Counted from the stretch's first letter, positions 32,142 through 41,739 are shown. The stretch: 64,000 nt of DNA from VAZQ01 sp963756715 (GCA_963756715.1 CAVWOV010000018.1:74219-138218); one strand, 5' to 3'. Translations and numbers: made by a program. Notes: a model not told the origin generated them from the letters alone.

Positions 32142-33218
32142 CTATTTCGTCAGCACGACGCCGGCTTCCGGTGCCCAGGTGAGCCACACCCGGTCGTGCC
32201 GGTCGATCGGCCTGTCAACCAGACGCATTACGTTGGCAATCGCCGCCTTGATCAATCCGCCATCATTGACACGCACCGTGTAGACCGACAGATCGCCGAG
32301 ATAGCCGACGCTCAAGACGTCTCCGGCAACGCAGTTCTCGCCGGCTACCGCCGGCGGCTCTCGCGCAATCCGAAGCTTCTCGGGCCGCAACGCGACCCAA
32401 ACAGAGTCGCCATCTCTTGCCTCCGATGAACCGGCCACGCGCAGCCGCCCGGCGGCCTCACTCTCAATGATCGTCGCGGCCGGGCCTGCTTCGCTCACGT
32501 GTCCCTCGATCAAATTCACGTCGCCAATGAAATCCGCAACCCAGCGCGAGTTCGGTTGCTCGTAGATTTCGGACGGGGGCGCCACCTGGATCAGGCGGCC
32601 CTCGTTCATCACCCCCATGCGACTGGCGACCGTCATCGCCTCCTGCTGATCGTGCGTCACGATGATGAAGGTCAGTCCGAGTTTCTGTTGCAATTGCATT
32701 AGCTCGAACTGCGTCTCGCCGCGCAGCTTCTTGTCCAACGCCGCCATCGGCTCGTCGAGCAGCAGCACGCGCGGATGCTTGGCGAGCGAACGCGCGAGCG
32801 CGACGCGCTGGCGCTGCCCGCCGGAGAGCTGGTGCGGTTTGCGCTCGCCCAGCCCTTCGAGCTTGACCAGCGCGAGCATCTCGCGGACCCGGGCGGCGAT
32901 CTCGGGCTTGGGCAAGCCCTCCTGTTTCAGGCCGAACGCGATATTGCCGGCGACGCTGAGATGCGGAAACAGCGCGTAGCTCTGGAACATCATGTTGACC
33001 GGCCGCCGGTGCGGCGGCACGCGCGAGAGGTCCTCGCCGTCAAGCAGGATGCGTCCCTCGTCCGGCGTTTCGAAGCCCGCCAGCAGCCGCAGCAGCGAGG
33101 TCTTGCCGCAGCCAGACGGCCCGAGCAGCGCGAAGAACTCGCGCGCGAAAATATCGAGCGTCACGCCGTCGACGGCGGTGACGCCGCCATAGCGCTTGCG
33201 CACACCCTCAAACCGCAC
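32142..33218 (-). CDS. potA: Polyamine-type ABC transporter ATP-binding protein (PotA-like)
   Basis: ATPase of the importer. Walker A is LLGPSGCGKTSLLRLLAG, the signature is LSGGQRQRVALARSLA, Walker B is VLLLDEPMAALD, and the H loop is VTHDQQEAM. The C-terminal TOBE domain (DSVWVALRPEKLRIAREP) is present. 358 aa from GTG 33218. The in-frame sequence before it (RGERPLVRFEG) looks like native protein but has no start codon before a stop, so the true N terminus is uncertain and another indel upstream is possible. No polyamine-binding protein gene is adjacent. Confidence 0.9.
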   Translation of the reverse strand: MRFEGVRKRYGGVTAVDGVTLDIFAREFFALLGPSGCGKTSLLRLLAGFETPDEGRILLDGEDLSRVPPHRRPVNMMFQSYALFPHLSVAGNIAFGLKQEGLPKPEIAARVREMLALVKLEGLGERKPHQLSGGQRQRVALARSLAKHPRVLLLDEPMAALDKKLRGETQFELMQLQQKLGLTFIIVTHDQQEAMTVASRMGVMNEGRLIQVAPPSEIYEQPNSRWVADFIGDVNLIEGHVSEAGPAATIIESEAAGRLRVAGSSEARDGDSVWVALRPEKLRIAREPPAVAGENCVAGDVLSVGYLGDLSVYTVRVNDGGLIKAAIANVMRLVDRPIDRHDRVWLTWAPEAGVVLTK

Positions 33219-33613
33219 CAGCGGCCGCTCTCCGCGCCGCGTCCAGAGCCGGCGGTGCCGATGGCAGCTCTGCCCCGCTCCGGCGTGTTCGGCTCATCTT
33301 GCGCAGCGGACATTCACGGCCCCCGTCTCCCGGCGTCCGCCTTGTAGCGCATTATCGGCCGCGTGTGACGGTGGTTCGAGGGCAGCCGATCAAGTACCCT
33401 GCCGTGCGTGAGCTTAGCTGCGACGGTGATCGGATATGCAACTTCGGCCAATCGACGGACGGACCAACCGCACATCGGCTTCGGTCGAAGGATGAGAACG
33501 GCAAGGACATGGCGTGGCAACTGCTGTAGGATTATTGCTTGGAAGTCGCTTTGGCGTTGGACGAGAACTCGGAATTGATGTCCATGATCCGAGGCGCTTG
33601 AGGGAGCGATCAC
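33219..33613. other. Intergenic region
   Basis: No supported gene. A plus-strand frame to 33529 has no ribosome site and low-quality composition. It includes the promoter side of both the ABC operon and the PH-domain gene. Confidence 0.35.
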
Positions 33614-34072
33614 ATGAGCTACGTTGAGCGTGTCCTACAACCTGGTGAGCAACTCCGGCACATCTCGTCGATTCATTGGATAGCGCTCTGGCCAGGCGTT
33701 GCGGTTGCACTCCTCGCGGTACTTGCTTACTGGTTCAGCGAAACGCGTTACCTGCCGAAAGTCTGGCAGTATGCGGCATACGCGTTGGCGCTCTTTGCGG
33801 TCGTTCTTCTGGTCAAGGAATGGTACCAGTGGTGGATCACTGAGATCGCAGTCACCAACCGGCGCGTCATCTACAAGAGAGGTCTGGTCCGGCTGCAGAC
33901 CAACGAAATGAACATGGACAAGGTCGAGAGCGTCCAGGTCAATCAATCGGTCTTCGGGCGCATCTTCGACTTTGGCACCGTGAAGATTCTCGGCACCGGT
34001 GAAGGATTCGAAGCGCTGCGGAACATCGCGAGCCCGATCAAGCTGCGAAATTGCATCATCACCGGCGCCTGA
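33614..34072 (+). CDS. Membrane protein with bacterial PH domain
   Basis: 152 aa. Two adjacent membrane segments (WIALWPGVAVALLAVLAYWF and YAAYALALFAVVLLVKEW) lead into a bPH_2 domain: WITEIAVTNRRVIYKRGLVRLQTNEMNMDKVESVQVNQSVFGRIFDFGTVKILGTG. The TNRRVI...E...DKVESV core is the family hallmark. Probably a membrane scaffold; role unknown. GAGGGAG stands at good distance before the ATG. Confidence 0.88.
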   Translation: MSYVERVLQPGEQLRHISSIHWIALWPGVAVALLAVLAYWFSETRYLPKVWQYAAYALALFAVVLLVKEWYQWWITEIAVTNRRVIYKRGLVRLQTNEMNMDKVESVQVNQSVFGRIFDFGTVKILGTGEGFEALRNIASPIKLRNCIITGA

Positions 34073-34234
34073 GGTTTCCGCCAAGCCCTTGGCGCGCGAG
34101 GTGGATGACTGCTCGCGAAGCCGCGGAGGTGACCGAATGGCGGCTCGTGGAATTTCGAAGCTGGGCCTTATGCGGAGTGGCGAACTCTTGCCAAGCGGCT
34201 GCCGTCCAAACATACCCCTGCACAGGAGGGAGTC

Positions 34235-34396
34235 ATGAAAGAAGATCGCCGTCCTCTCACCCAAGATTTATTGGAACAAAAATGGGGACACAAAGCTTAC
34301 GGACACATCAGAAATTGGGGATCAATCGTAACCGCGTTAGTGTTGATTGTCGTCGTATGCGGCGTAGCTTTGTATTTAATTTTCGGCTCGCATTAG
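34235..34396 (+). CDS. Small single-pass membrane protein (53 aa)
   Basis: Reads MKEDRRPLTQDLLEQKWGHK, then AYGHIRNWGSIVTALVLIVV, then VCGVALYLIFGSH. A charged cytosolic head and one C-terminal transmembrane helix. CAGGAGGGAGTC is an excellent ribosome-binding site. It lies 160 bases after the PH-domain gene on the same strand and may be part of the same unit. Function unknown. Confidence 0.65.
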   Translation: MKEDRRPLTQDLLEQKWGHKAYGHIRNWGSIVTALVLIVVVCGVALYLIFGSH

Positions 34397-34816
34397 GCTG
34401 ATGACCCTCATTCTTTACGCCCCTGTCGGATCTCGTGAGATCGCATGGCGGATCAACGAACGGAGGGGCCCGGCGAAGCGATCACGAACATTTGCGGTAG
34501 CGGTGGCAGACGATCGGAATCGCGGGCGAATCAAAACTCTCCCACATCAAGCGATTGAATTCATATCCGGTTTTCGGACTCCTCCGAAAGTCGACTGAAA
34601 TCTGATCGCGCCATGCGTCAATGTGATTGACCCAATTCTATCTCCGGCCAGACAGCTTGATGCATCGCAGAAGGTCGATCTCTGCTATGTTTGGTACAAG
34701 ATAGAATTATTTGCACCAGATTGTTCTAAATCAAAATTGCCTGGCCCGAATCCAGAGAAAATTTCTGGTCTGAATGCTGAGAAGAGCAGTGGAGGTAACA
34801 CAAAAGGAGGAGTGTC
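34397..34816. other. Intergenic, lower-GC region
   Basis: About 420 bases. A 65-codon frame from 34401 has no ribosome site and is not called. The 34680-34770 part is AT-rich and likely holds the promoter for the DUF2092 gene. Confidence 0.35.
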
Positions 34817-35593
34817 ATGACATTCGCCGCATCCACGAAGGCTTCGGCTATCGTTCTCGCGCTTTATATGATGATGGGGATGTCCAGCGCCTGCGCTGAT
34901 GAGGCACAAGCTAAGACCTTGTTGAAGGGGATGTCCGACTACCTAGCCTCGCAGAAAGCTATCTCGTTTGACTACGATTCATTCCTCGAGGTTATCACCA
35001 AGCAGGACCAGAAGCTTGGACTGGCAAGTTCGGGAACGGTGACCCTCAATCGCCCCGACAAGATTCGCGCAACGCGTACGGGTGGTTTTGCGAATGTCGA
35101 ATTGGTCTTCGATGGAAAGACGCTCACGCTGCTTGGCAAGGGCGCGAAAGCATACGCCCAGGTCGACGCACCCGGATCAATCGATCATTTGGTCGATGAG
35201 TTGCGGACGAAGTACCAGCGGCCCGTGCCGGCCGCGGATTTACTGATGTCGGATCCCTACGGTCAGCTTATGCCCCAGGTCGTGGACACGAAGGACCTTG
35301 GAAGTGGCGTGATCCGCGGCGTCGAGTGCGATCACCTTGCCTTCAGAACGGACGAAGTGGATTGGCAGATCTGGATTGCCCAGGGAGCCAAGCCCTATCC
35401 ATGCCGCTACGTCATCACCACCAAGAAGATGCAGGGATTTCCGCAATATACCATCGACGTAAGGTCATGGAAAACGGGTGCGGACGTGGCATCGAATTTC
35501 AGCGCGCAGGTTCCGGCAGGGGCCAAGAAAGTGAACCCGGGCGACGTCCCGAATTTTGACGAGCTGGCTGGCATTTACGCGGCCAAGCAGTGA
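34817..35593 (+). CDS. DUF2092 family exported protein
   Basis: Periplasmic protein of unknown function with a LolA/LolB-like predicted fold (known for the family). The signal segment is ASAIVLALYMMMGMSSACA with cleavage before DEAQAK. The mature protein includes KAISFDYDSFLEVITKQDQKLGLASSGTVTLNRPDKIRATRTGG, typical DUF2092, and a single-Cys pair VECDHLAF/PYPCRYV. 258 aa. AAAAGGAGGAGTGTC is a near-perfect ribosome site. It is followed by a small exported protein 17 bases downstream, probably one operon. Confidence 0.88.
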   Translation: MTFAASTKASAIVLALYMMMGMSSACADEAQAKTLLKGMSDYLASQKAISFDYDSFLEVITKQDQKLGLASSGTVTLNRPDKIRATRTGGFANVELVFDGKTLTLLGKGAKAYAQVDAPGSIDHLVDELRTKYQRPVPAADLLMSDPYGQLMPQVVDTKDLGSGVIRGVECDHLAFRTDEVDWQIWIAQGAKPYPCRYVITTKKMQGFPQYTIDVRSWKTGADVASNFSAQVPAGAKKVNPGDVPNFDELAGIYAAKQ

Positions 35594-35610
35594 AAAGGAG
35601 CGATCGTATC

Positions 35611-35796
35611 ATGTTCAGAATCATTGGAATTCTTTCGCTGGCGGCACTCATCGGAGTCGCCTGTCTAAAAATCAGTGAGCGGTTCGCGGCACCTGGCGTT
35701 CTCGAATTCGTGTCGACGGCCACGGCCGAAGTTGGCCGCCCGCTGACGCCGGTCAGCGTCGCTGGTGCGGCTCGGAGGTCTGCGCGGCGAAACTGA
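35611..35796 (+). CDS. Small exported or membrane protein following DUF2092
   Basis: 61 aa. MFRIIGILSLAALIGVACLK is a hydrophobic leader, followed by a short hydrophilic tail EFVSTATAEVGRPLTPVSVA and Arg-rich end. It follows the DUF2092 gene after 17 bases, with AAAAGGAG upstream. A GTG start overlapping the DUF2092 stop (35590) is possible. Probably co-expressed with DUF2092. Confidence 0.5.
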   Translation: MFRIIGILSLAALIGVACLKISERFAAPGVLEFVSTATAEVGRPLTPVSVAGAARRSARRN

Positions 35797-35821
35797 TGTC
35801 GCGCCGCCAAGAAGCAAGAAA

Positions 35822-35849
35822 CTCCCGGGCAGAAGTCAACGCCCGGGAG
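35822..35849 (+). terminator. Hairpin after the DUF2092 operon
   Basis: Perfect 9-bp arms CTCCCGGGC / GCCCGGGAG with a 10-base loop, 26 bases after the last stop codon. No T-tract follows, so terminator function is likely but not certain. Confidence 0.6.
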
Positions 35850-36071
35850 AATGGCCACTCAGCCTTGTTGCTACGGCGCATCGGACGCACGTGACGGTTT
35901 GAGGACTTGACCTGCCGGTCGGCGCAACGAGACGATGGCCGGGTAGGTCATCAGCGAAGCACATTGCGTCGCCCGCTTGTGGTTCATCGCCGTGCCCGAA
36001 CGACGGATCGCAGTACCCGATAAGCGCGTGCCCCACAAACAAGGGTCGATGGCGGCCGAGACCGGACGGGA

Positions 36072-37358
36072 TCACCGGTCCATCGCGTCAAGCGAGCGCT
36101 TCGCGATCAGTCCCACAAAGCCTTGTTCGGCAATCTCACGCGTGGCAGCGGCGGCCTGCTCGTCGCTCCTCGGATATTCCACCACGAACACCGGCTTGCC
36201 CTCTGCCGTGAGCATCTTCAACCGTTCGACGCTTTCCCGGATGCTGGTCGCGCTGTTGGGCGCGCCGTCGACAGTTTCACCGAAAAGCAGATCCTCGCGC
36301 GCGAAGCCATCGATCGCCGCACGAAATTTCGGATTGGGGATGAGGAGGTCGCCGTTTTGCGAAACGACGAGGAAATCGGGTCGCTTCTCTCTGGCGCGCC
36401 TCGCAATACGGGCGACGAATTCAACCATGTCCTCGTGATGACCCATCTCCTCGTAGCCATCGACCTTGTCGAGATAGACGCCGTCGAAGCCGGCCGCGAC
36501 AATCATGTCAACGTACTCGAATATGATCTTCTGCCAGCCTTCGTCCCAGAACCGCACGCTATAATTGTCGCGCCAGCGCGGGTTCTGCTGACCGAGCCAG
36601 GGCACTGATCGGCTGGGCCAATACCAGCGATAGCTCTCCGCCTCGCCGATGCTCACGTAAGAGAGCAGTATCCGGCGCGAGCCATCGGGTTTGCGGCGCA
36701 TCATCTCGACATCGAACTTGGTGAACGGCCCGTCTTCGCCGTTCGGATCAATCACCACGAGGTCGTTTGTTGAACTCGCAATCAGTACGGGGTCAATTTC
36801 CTGAAGCTGATAGAGCCAGCTTCGGACTTTGGGCAGTTCGAGCCGACCCATAGGAGTCGAGAGCGGCGAGCGGGCGAGCGGTGTGACTGGGGTCGAATAG
36901 GCAAGCTTGGACGGCGGAGCGGAAATCGGCGGCACCGGCTGCTCCGCCGGGTTCACGGCGCCCATTGTCATCACGGCATGCGAGGCACCGAGCGGCTGGT
37001 CTGCATCGAATGTCGCGGCGCTCGCCTCCCAACCGCGGGCGCGCTCCTCGCGCGGAGGGCTGCGGTAGTGGACGGACTTATTGACGGCTGCCGTGGTCTG
37101 GACGCTCTGCTGTCCCGTCAGGGTGCGCTTGTTCGACCACAGGTGAAAGTGTGCCCCCAGTACAAAGGTGATGGTCGCGCCCGCCAACGCGCTGCCGGCA
37201 AGTTTGCACGCGAACAGGCAAGTCCCGGCCAGTGAGTACGCGCGAGAGGAGCCCCCGGCATTCGCGGGCGCCGCGTGCTCCTGGGGCCGGATGATGCCCA
37301 GATCGCGCAGCGCCGTATCCAGACGCTCACCGACCCCCCGACCTTGCTCAGTGCTCAT
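36072..37358 (-). CDS. MJ1477/TM1410-type (GH114-like) putative glycoside hydrolase, membrane-anchored
   Basis: 428 aa. There is an N-terminal cytosolic stretch, one membrane helix (SLAGTCLFACKLAGSALAGATITFVLGAHF), a Pro/Ser-rich linker, then a TIM-barrel. Barrel signatures are WLYQLQEIDPVLIASSTNDLVVIDPNGEDG, RRILLSYVSIGEAESYRWYW, EYVDMIVAAGFDGVYLDKVDGYEEM and PVFVVEYPRSDEQ. Related enzymes include endo-alpha-1,4-polygalactosaminidases, so surface or matrix polysaccharide is a likely substrate; this is inference. Catalytic acids probably lie in LDKVD and VIDPNGED. Confidence 0.8.
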   Translation of the reverse strand: MSTEQGRGVGERLDTALRDLGIIRPQEHAAPANAGGSSRAYSLAGTCLFACKLAGSALAGATITFVLGAHFHLWSNKRTLTGQQSVQTTAAVNKSVHYRSPPREERARGWEASAATFDADQPLGASHAVMTMGAVNPAEQPVPPISAPPSKLAYSTPVTPLARSPLSTPMGRLELPKVRSWLYQLQEIDPVLIASSTNDLVVIDPNGEDGPFTKFDVEMMRRKPDGSRRILLSYVSIGEAESYRWYWPSRSVPWLGQQNPRWRDNYSVRFWDEGWQKIIFEYVDMIVAAGFDGVYLDKVDGYEEMGHHEDMVEFVARIARRAREKRPDFLVVSQNGDLLIPNPKFRAAIDGFAREDLLFGETVDGAPNSATSIRESVERLKMLTAEGKPVFVVEYPRSDEQAAAATREIAEQGFVGLIAKRSLDAMDR

Positions 37359-37716
37359 GAGAATCGCTCCGCATCCACCGGCATCGATTCTGACGGAGGT
37401 TGCCCCACAGACGCGGGCCGGACATGCGCGCTATCCAAGGTCCGCGCCCCTCCCCGGGGCAACGGTAGTCGTAGCGGCACGTTCCCGATCCGAATGGCGT
37501 GAGAGCGACCCCCCGGCCGACTAACGAAAGACTTCCCCTAATCCGAGATCAGGTTGCTTAATCAATGCGGAGAAATCTAGGCTCAGCGATGCCGAAATGC
37601 GGCAGCGCCCGTTTCAACTTTGGTCAAATTCCGCCGCTTGCCGGTCGCGGCTATCACATTCGTTATTGGATCGCCGAATGGAACAAAATTGCGCACGCGA
37701 AATCGGCAGGTCGCCG
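37359..37716. other. Intergenic region
   Basis: About 360 bases between two minus-strand genes. It holds the promoter of the glycosidase-like gene. Several short open frames have no ribosome site and none is supported. Confidence 0.35.
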
Positions 37717-38073
37717 TTAGCGGACCTCGGCTTCGAAAACGATGCCGTCATCAACATAAAGGACGAGGTAGGGCGCGCCCGGACGAATTTCGCCGTAGCT
37801 GACCACATCGAAGCGTCCGGCCTCGTTGGCGACGAAGCGGTCACTGGAAAGAGGTCCGCAGCGATCACCTAGCTCGTCGATCGACAGGCCGATCAACTGA
37901 CTGGCTGTCCGCCTGCACTCCTGCAGCTTGCGGAATTGCACGTCCTGCTGACCGGTCTGCGCGGCCATCTTGCGATGCCGGACGCCGGCGTCCTTGGCTA
38001 GCGCCGCCGTCTGTGCGGTGAGCAACAACATTGCGGCCATGACGAAGATCGAGCGCATGAGGAAAGGTACCAT
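37717..38073 (-). CDS. Exported hypothetical protein
   Basis: 118 aa. Signal peptide MRSIFVMAAMLLLTAQTAALA (ATG at 38058, or five codons upstream at 38073). Mature sequence has QECRRTASQLIGLSIDELGDRCGPLSS and ends GAPYLVLYVDDGIVFEAEVR, two Cys that could pair. No family recognised. It is divergent from the L,D-transpeptidase gene. Confidence 0.65.
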   Translation of the reverse strand: MVPFLMRSIFVMAAMLLLTAQTAALAKDAGVRHRKMAAQTGQQDVQFRKLQECRRTASQLIGLSIDELGDRCGPLSSDRFVANEAGRFDVVSYGEIRPGAPYLVLYVDDGIVFEAEVR

Positions 38074-38325
38074 GGCAACGATGACACAGTCTATTTTTCG
38101 TTAATTTTTATAACGCTACTAACGACGCTAAAGCAGCGAACGCCGTTGCACCGAAGTAACAGCGCATCAAAATCGAAAGAAAGCGGCGCGAAGTAAGGAC
38201 CCTCCCTGTTGCCGGAAACTCAGATTAGGTTCAGTTTTGGATTCGAATCGGGATGCGAGAAATCGGCGCGCGCATTTGACGTTTGGGTTGATGCGACAGG
38301 TCCGCTGGGATTTTGGGGAAACAGC

Positions 38326-40236
38326 ATGAGCGGCCTCCGCTGCGACCACCTCCTCGCAAGCGCAGCCATTGCGCTTCTGTTGACCGCGCCTCTCTGCGCG
38401 CTCGCACAAGAAACCGCCCCGGCCGCGGCCGAAGCGCCGGCCATATCCCCTGATGATCTCACCGCGTCGGTGGCCGCGTCGGCCGGCATAACGCCAACGG
38501 CGGCCGTCCCGCCGGTGGCGCCGAACCTCCGGGCAAGCGTGACCGACGAGGTCCCGGTGCCTGCTCCCGCATCCGATCCCTTGATCAATCCCGCCGATCG
38601 CGCGATCGCGGAGCGTGTTCGCGATCTTCTGGCCGCGAAACCGAACCGTATCTTCACCGATGAAAAAGAGTTGTCGGCGGTCGAGGCCTTCTATCAGAGG
38701 CGCAACCTGGCGCCGCTTTGGCTCGACAAGGGCGTGGAGAATGCGCGCGGCAAGGCCGCGATCGCCCGTCTCAAGAACGCCGATTCCGACGGCCTCGATC
38801 ACCGCGATTACAAGACCCCGGCCTTTGCCGGGATGGCCCCGGATGCGCTGGCCGAAGCCGAGCTGACGCTCACGCAAAGCGTGCTCACCTATGCACGCCA
38901 TGTGCAAGCCGGGCGTTTTCCTCATCGTCAGGCGAGAGAGGACAACATCGCACTGCCGCAACGCGCGCCCGATCCCGCGGTGGTGCTGGCGGCTGTCGCA
39001 GAGGCGGACGACGCCGGCAAGGCGCTCGATCAATTCAGCCCGCCGCACGAACCCTATCAGAAGCTCAAGGCCGCGCTGGCGAATCTGCGCGGCCATTCGG
39101 CCGGAACGCGGGACGAGATTCCGGCGGGTCCGGTGCTCAGGTTCAACCACAAGCGGCAGATGGAAGATGCCCGCGTGCCGCTTTTGCGCGAGCGGCTCGG
39201 AGTCCCCGGCGAGGCAGCCGATCTGCGCTACGATGAGAAGTTGGCCGACGCCGTGAAGGAATTCCAGCGCAGCAATGATCTGCGGGCGACCGGCAATCTC
39301 GACGCGCGCACGGTCAAGACGCTCAATCCCACCAACGACCGCCGCATCGATACCGTCATCGCCAACATGGAACGCTGGCGCTGGTATCCGCGCGAACTCC
39401 ACAAATCGCGTGTGGAAGTGAACGAGCCCGACTTCACGCTCAAGGTTATTCACGACGGCAAGCAGGTGTGGACCAGTCGCATCGTCATCGGCAAGCCGAG
39501 CCTGCCGAGCCCGCTCCTGGCGCAGCAGATGGATTCCATCACCGTCAACCCGACCTGGAAGGTGCCGGCATCAATCGTGCGGAACGAATACCTGCCGGCG
39601 GAGGCGAGGGATCCGGGCGCGCTGGCGCGCATGGGATTGCGCATGAAGCGCGTCGACGGCGAGATGCAGATCACGATGCCGCCGGGCGGCCAGAACCCGC
39701 TCGGGCATATCCGCTTCAACTTCTTCAACCGGCTCACAGTGTTTCAACACGATACCCCGGACCAATACCTGTTCGCCCACGTTGTTCGCGCCGAGAGTCA
39801 CGGCTGCATGCGTGTGCAGGATGCTCCCAAATATGCCGAAGTCCTCGCCGGCATCGTGCACCCTGAGGAGCGGTGGACCGCGGAGAAGATCAAGAGCCTG
39901 TACGCCGGCGGCGCCGAACGCGAGATTTCGCTGGGGTCGGGTCCGATCTGGATCTACTTGACCTATCAGACCGCCTTCGTCGACGACGCCGGCAAGCTGC
40001 AGACGCGCCGCGACCTCTACAACCTCGACAGCCGCACATTGACTGCGATCAGGAACGCCCACGCGACCGCCACCCCGGCAACCGCGCGCAAGTCGGGACC
40101 GCAAGCGGCAAAGCCTACGCCGACCGCTCCCGCGCAGCACCGCAGGGTCAACCGCCGCGTGGAGCAGAACGCCGCTGCGTCTCCGTCGATTTTCTACGCG
40201 CGCCCCCAGCCCGTGCGTGGCGCTTACGGCCGCTGA
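38326..40236 (+). CDS. L,D-transpeptidase (YcbB/LdtD-like) with peptidoglycan-binding domain
   Basis: Makes 3-3 cross-links in peptidoglycan or attaches proteins to it, in the periplasm. Signal peptide MSGLRCDHLLASAAIALLLTAPLCALAQE; an Ala/Pro-rich linker; a scaffold domain (FYQRRNLAPLWLDKG); a peptidoglycan-binding domain (YDEKLADAVKEFQRSNDLRATGNLDARTV); and the YkuD catalytic domain with HVVRAESHGCMRVQD holding the active Cys. 636 aa. The C-terminal tail is basic and disordered. The ATG at 38326 after GGGGAAAC was chosen because it begins the signal peptide. Fits the LD-transpeptide-rich walls of Rhizobiales. Confidence 0.92.
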   Translation: MSGLRCDHLLASAAIALLLTAPLCALAQETAPAAAEAPAISPDDLTASVAASAGITPTAAVPPVAPNLRASVTDEVPVPAPASDPLINPADRAIAERVRDLLAAKPNRIFTDEKELSAVEAFYQRRNLAPLWLDKGVENARGKAAIARLKNADSDGLDHRDYKTPAFAGMAPDALAEAELTLTQSVLTYARHVQAGRFPHRQAREDNIALPQRAPDPAVVLAAVAEADDAGKALDQFSPPHEPYQKLKAALANLRGHSAGTRDEIPAGPVLRFNHKRQMEDARVPLLRERLGVPGEAADLRYDEKLADAVKEFQRSNDLRATGNLDARTVKTLNPTNDRRIDTVIANMERWRWYPRELHKSRVEVNEPDFTLKVIHDGKQVWTSRIVIGKPSLPSPLLAQQMDSITVNPTWKVPASIVRNEYLPAEARDPGALARMGLRMKRVDGEMQITMPPGGQNPLGHIRFNFFNRLTVFQHDTPDQYLFAHVVRAESHGCMRVQDAPKYAEVLAGIVHPEERWTAEKIKSLYAGGAEREISLGSGPIWIYLTYQTAFVDDAGKLQTRRDLYNLDSRTLTAIRNAHATATPATARKSGPQAAKPTPTAPAQHRRVNRRVEQNAAASPSIFYARPQPVRGAYGR

Positions 40237-40254
40237 CTGCGTTCTCCAGCGTGA

Positions 40255-41739
40255 TCAACGACGCGTCAGCGTGCGGCTGACCGCGTCACGCCAGCCGGCC
40301 CATTTCCGATCGCGCGTCGCTGCATCCATGGCCGGCTCGAAGCGCCGCTCGCATTTCCATTGGGCCGCGAAACCCGCAAGGTCCGGACACAGCCCGGCGG
40401 CGAAGCCCGCGAGATATGCCGCACCGAGTGCCGTCGTCTCCATCACCACCGGCCGGTCGACCGGTGCCGCCAGGATGTCAGCCAGGAACTGCATGGTAAC
40501 ATCGCTCGCCGCCATGCCACCATCAACGCGCAACACCGTGTCGGTGGCGCCCGGCCAGTCGGCGCGCATGACGTCGAGCAGATCGCGGGTCTGATAGCCG
40601 ACCGCCTCCAGCGCCGCGCGGGCAAATTCAGGCACGCCGGAATTGCGCGTGAGCCCGAACATCGCGCCACGGGCCTGGGTATCCCACCACGGCGCGCCAA
40701 GTCCGACAAAGGCCGGCACCAGGTAGACGTGCTCGGCGGGATCGGCCTGGGCGGCCAGTGCGTTCACGTCCGCCGCGTGGCCGATCACCTTGAGTGCGTC
40801 GCGGAGCCATTGCACGGCCGCGCCGGCGATGAAGATCGAGCCTTCCAGCGCGTAGGTGCGCTTGCCGGCAAGCTGATAAGCGATCGTCGTGAGCAGGCTG
40901 CTCCGCGATACGACCGGCTCGGAACCGGTGTTGAGCAGTGCAAAACAGCCGGTCCCGTAGGTCGACTTCATCATGCCGGGCGTGAAGCAGCCCTGACCGA
41001 CCGTCGCCGCCTGCTGGTCGCCGGCCACGCCCATGATGCGGATCGATCCATCGAACAATCCGGTCGCGCCGAACTCGCCGGCGCAATCGCGAATTTCCGG
41101 CAGCAGCGCCATCGGGATACCGAACAGGTCGCAAAGGCCCGCATCCCAGGTTCCCCGGCGAATATCGAACAGCATCGTCCGCGAAGCGTTCGTGGCGTCG
41201 GTCGCGTGCACCGTACCGCCCGTGAGCCGCCACAGCAGGAAACTGTCGACCGTTCCAAACGCGAGCCGCCCGGCCTGCGCCGCTTCGCGCGCGCCGGCAA
41301 TGTGATCGAGCAGCCACGCGATCTTGGTTGCCGAGAAATAGGGATCGAGCAGCAGCCCGGTTTTTGCGGCGATCGCCGGTTCATGCCCGCGCTGGTGCAG
41401 CGCCTCGCAGGTTTCGGCGGTGCGCCGGTCCTGCCAGACGATCGCATTGTGGATCGGCTTTCCGGTCGCACGATCCCACACGATCGTAGTCTCGCGCTGA
41501 TTAGTGATACCCAGCGCGGCGACATCCTTCGCGCTTGCGCCAACCTTCGCCAATGCAGTGCGCACTGTTGCGAGGACGCTCGACCAGATCTCTTCCGGAT
41601 CGTGTTCGACCAGTCCGGGCGCGGGATAGATCTGCGTGAACTCCTGTTGTGCGGTCGCGACCGGCGTCAGCGCCGCATCGAACAGAATCGCGCGTGTCGA
41701 CGTGGTACCCTGATCGATGGCGAGGAGATAGTCCGGCAA
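40255..41739 (-). CDS. glpK: Glycerol kinase
   Basis: Phosphorylates glycerol to glycerol-3-phosphate. FGGY family. The phosphate-1 motif is LLAIDQGTTSTRAILFD. Other motifs are ITNQRETTIVWD, AIVWQDRRT, STYGTGCFALLNTG and LRVDGGMAASDVTMQFLADIL. 494 aa from TTG 41739, which has GAGGGA at good spacing and matches family start position; the longer frame to 41847 adds 36 unlike residues. It lies downstream of the response regulator and glpD on the same strand. Confidence 0.93.
   Translation of the reverse strand: MPDYLLAIDQGTTSTRAILFDAALTPVATAQQEFTQIYPAPGLVEHDPEEIWSSVLATVRTALAKVGASAKDVAALGITNQRETTIVWDRATGKPIHNAIVWQDRRTAETCEALHQRGHEPAIAAKTGLLLDPYFSATKIAWLLDHIAGAREAAQAGRLAFGTVDSFLLWRLTGGTVHATDATNASRTMLFDIRRGTWDAGLCDLFGIPMALLPEIRDCAGEFGATGLFDGSIRIMGVAGDQQAATVGQGCFTPGMMKSTYGTGCFALLNTGSEPVVSRSSLLTTIAYQLAGKRTYALEGSIFIAGAAVQWLRDALKVIGHAADVNALAAQADPAEHVYLVPAFVGLGAPWWDTQARGAMFGLTRNSGVPEFARAALEAVGYQTRDLLDVMRADWPGATDTVLRVDGGMAASDVTMQFLADILAAPVDRPVVMETTALGAAYLAGFAAGLCPDLAGFAAQWKCERRFEPAMDAATRDRKWAGWRDAVSRTLTRR

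Noticed and set aside
34401..34598. 65-codon frame after the small membrane gene
   Set aside because: No ribosome site and unstructured composition.
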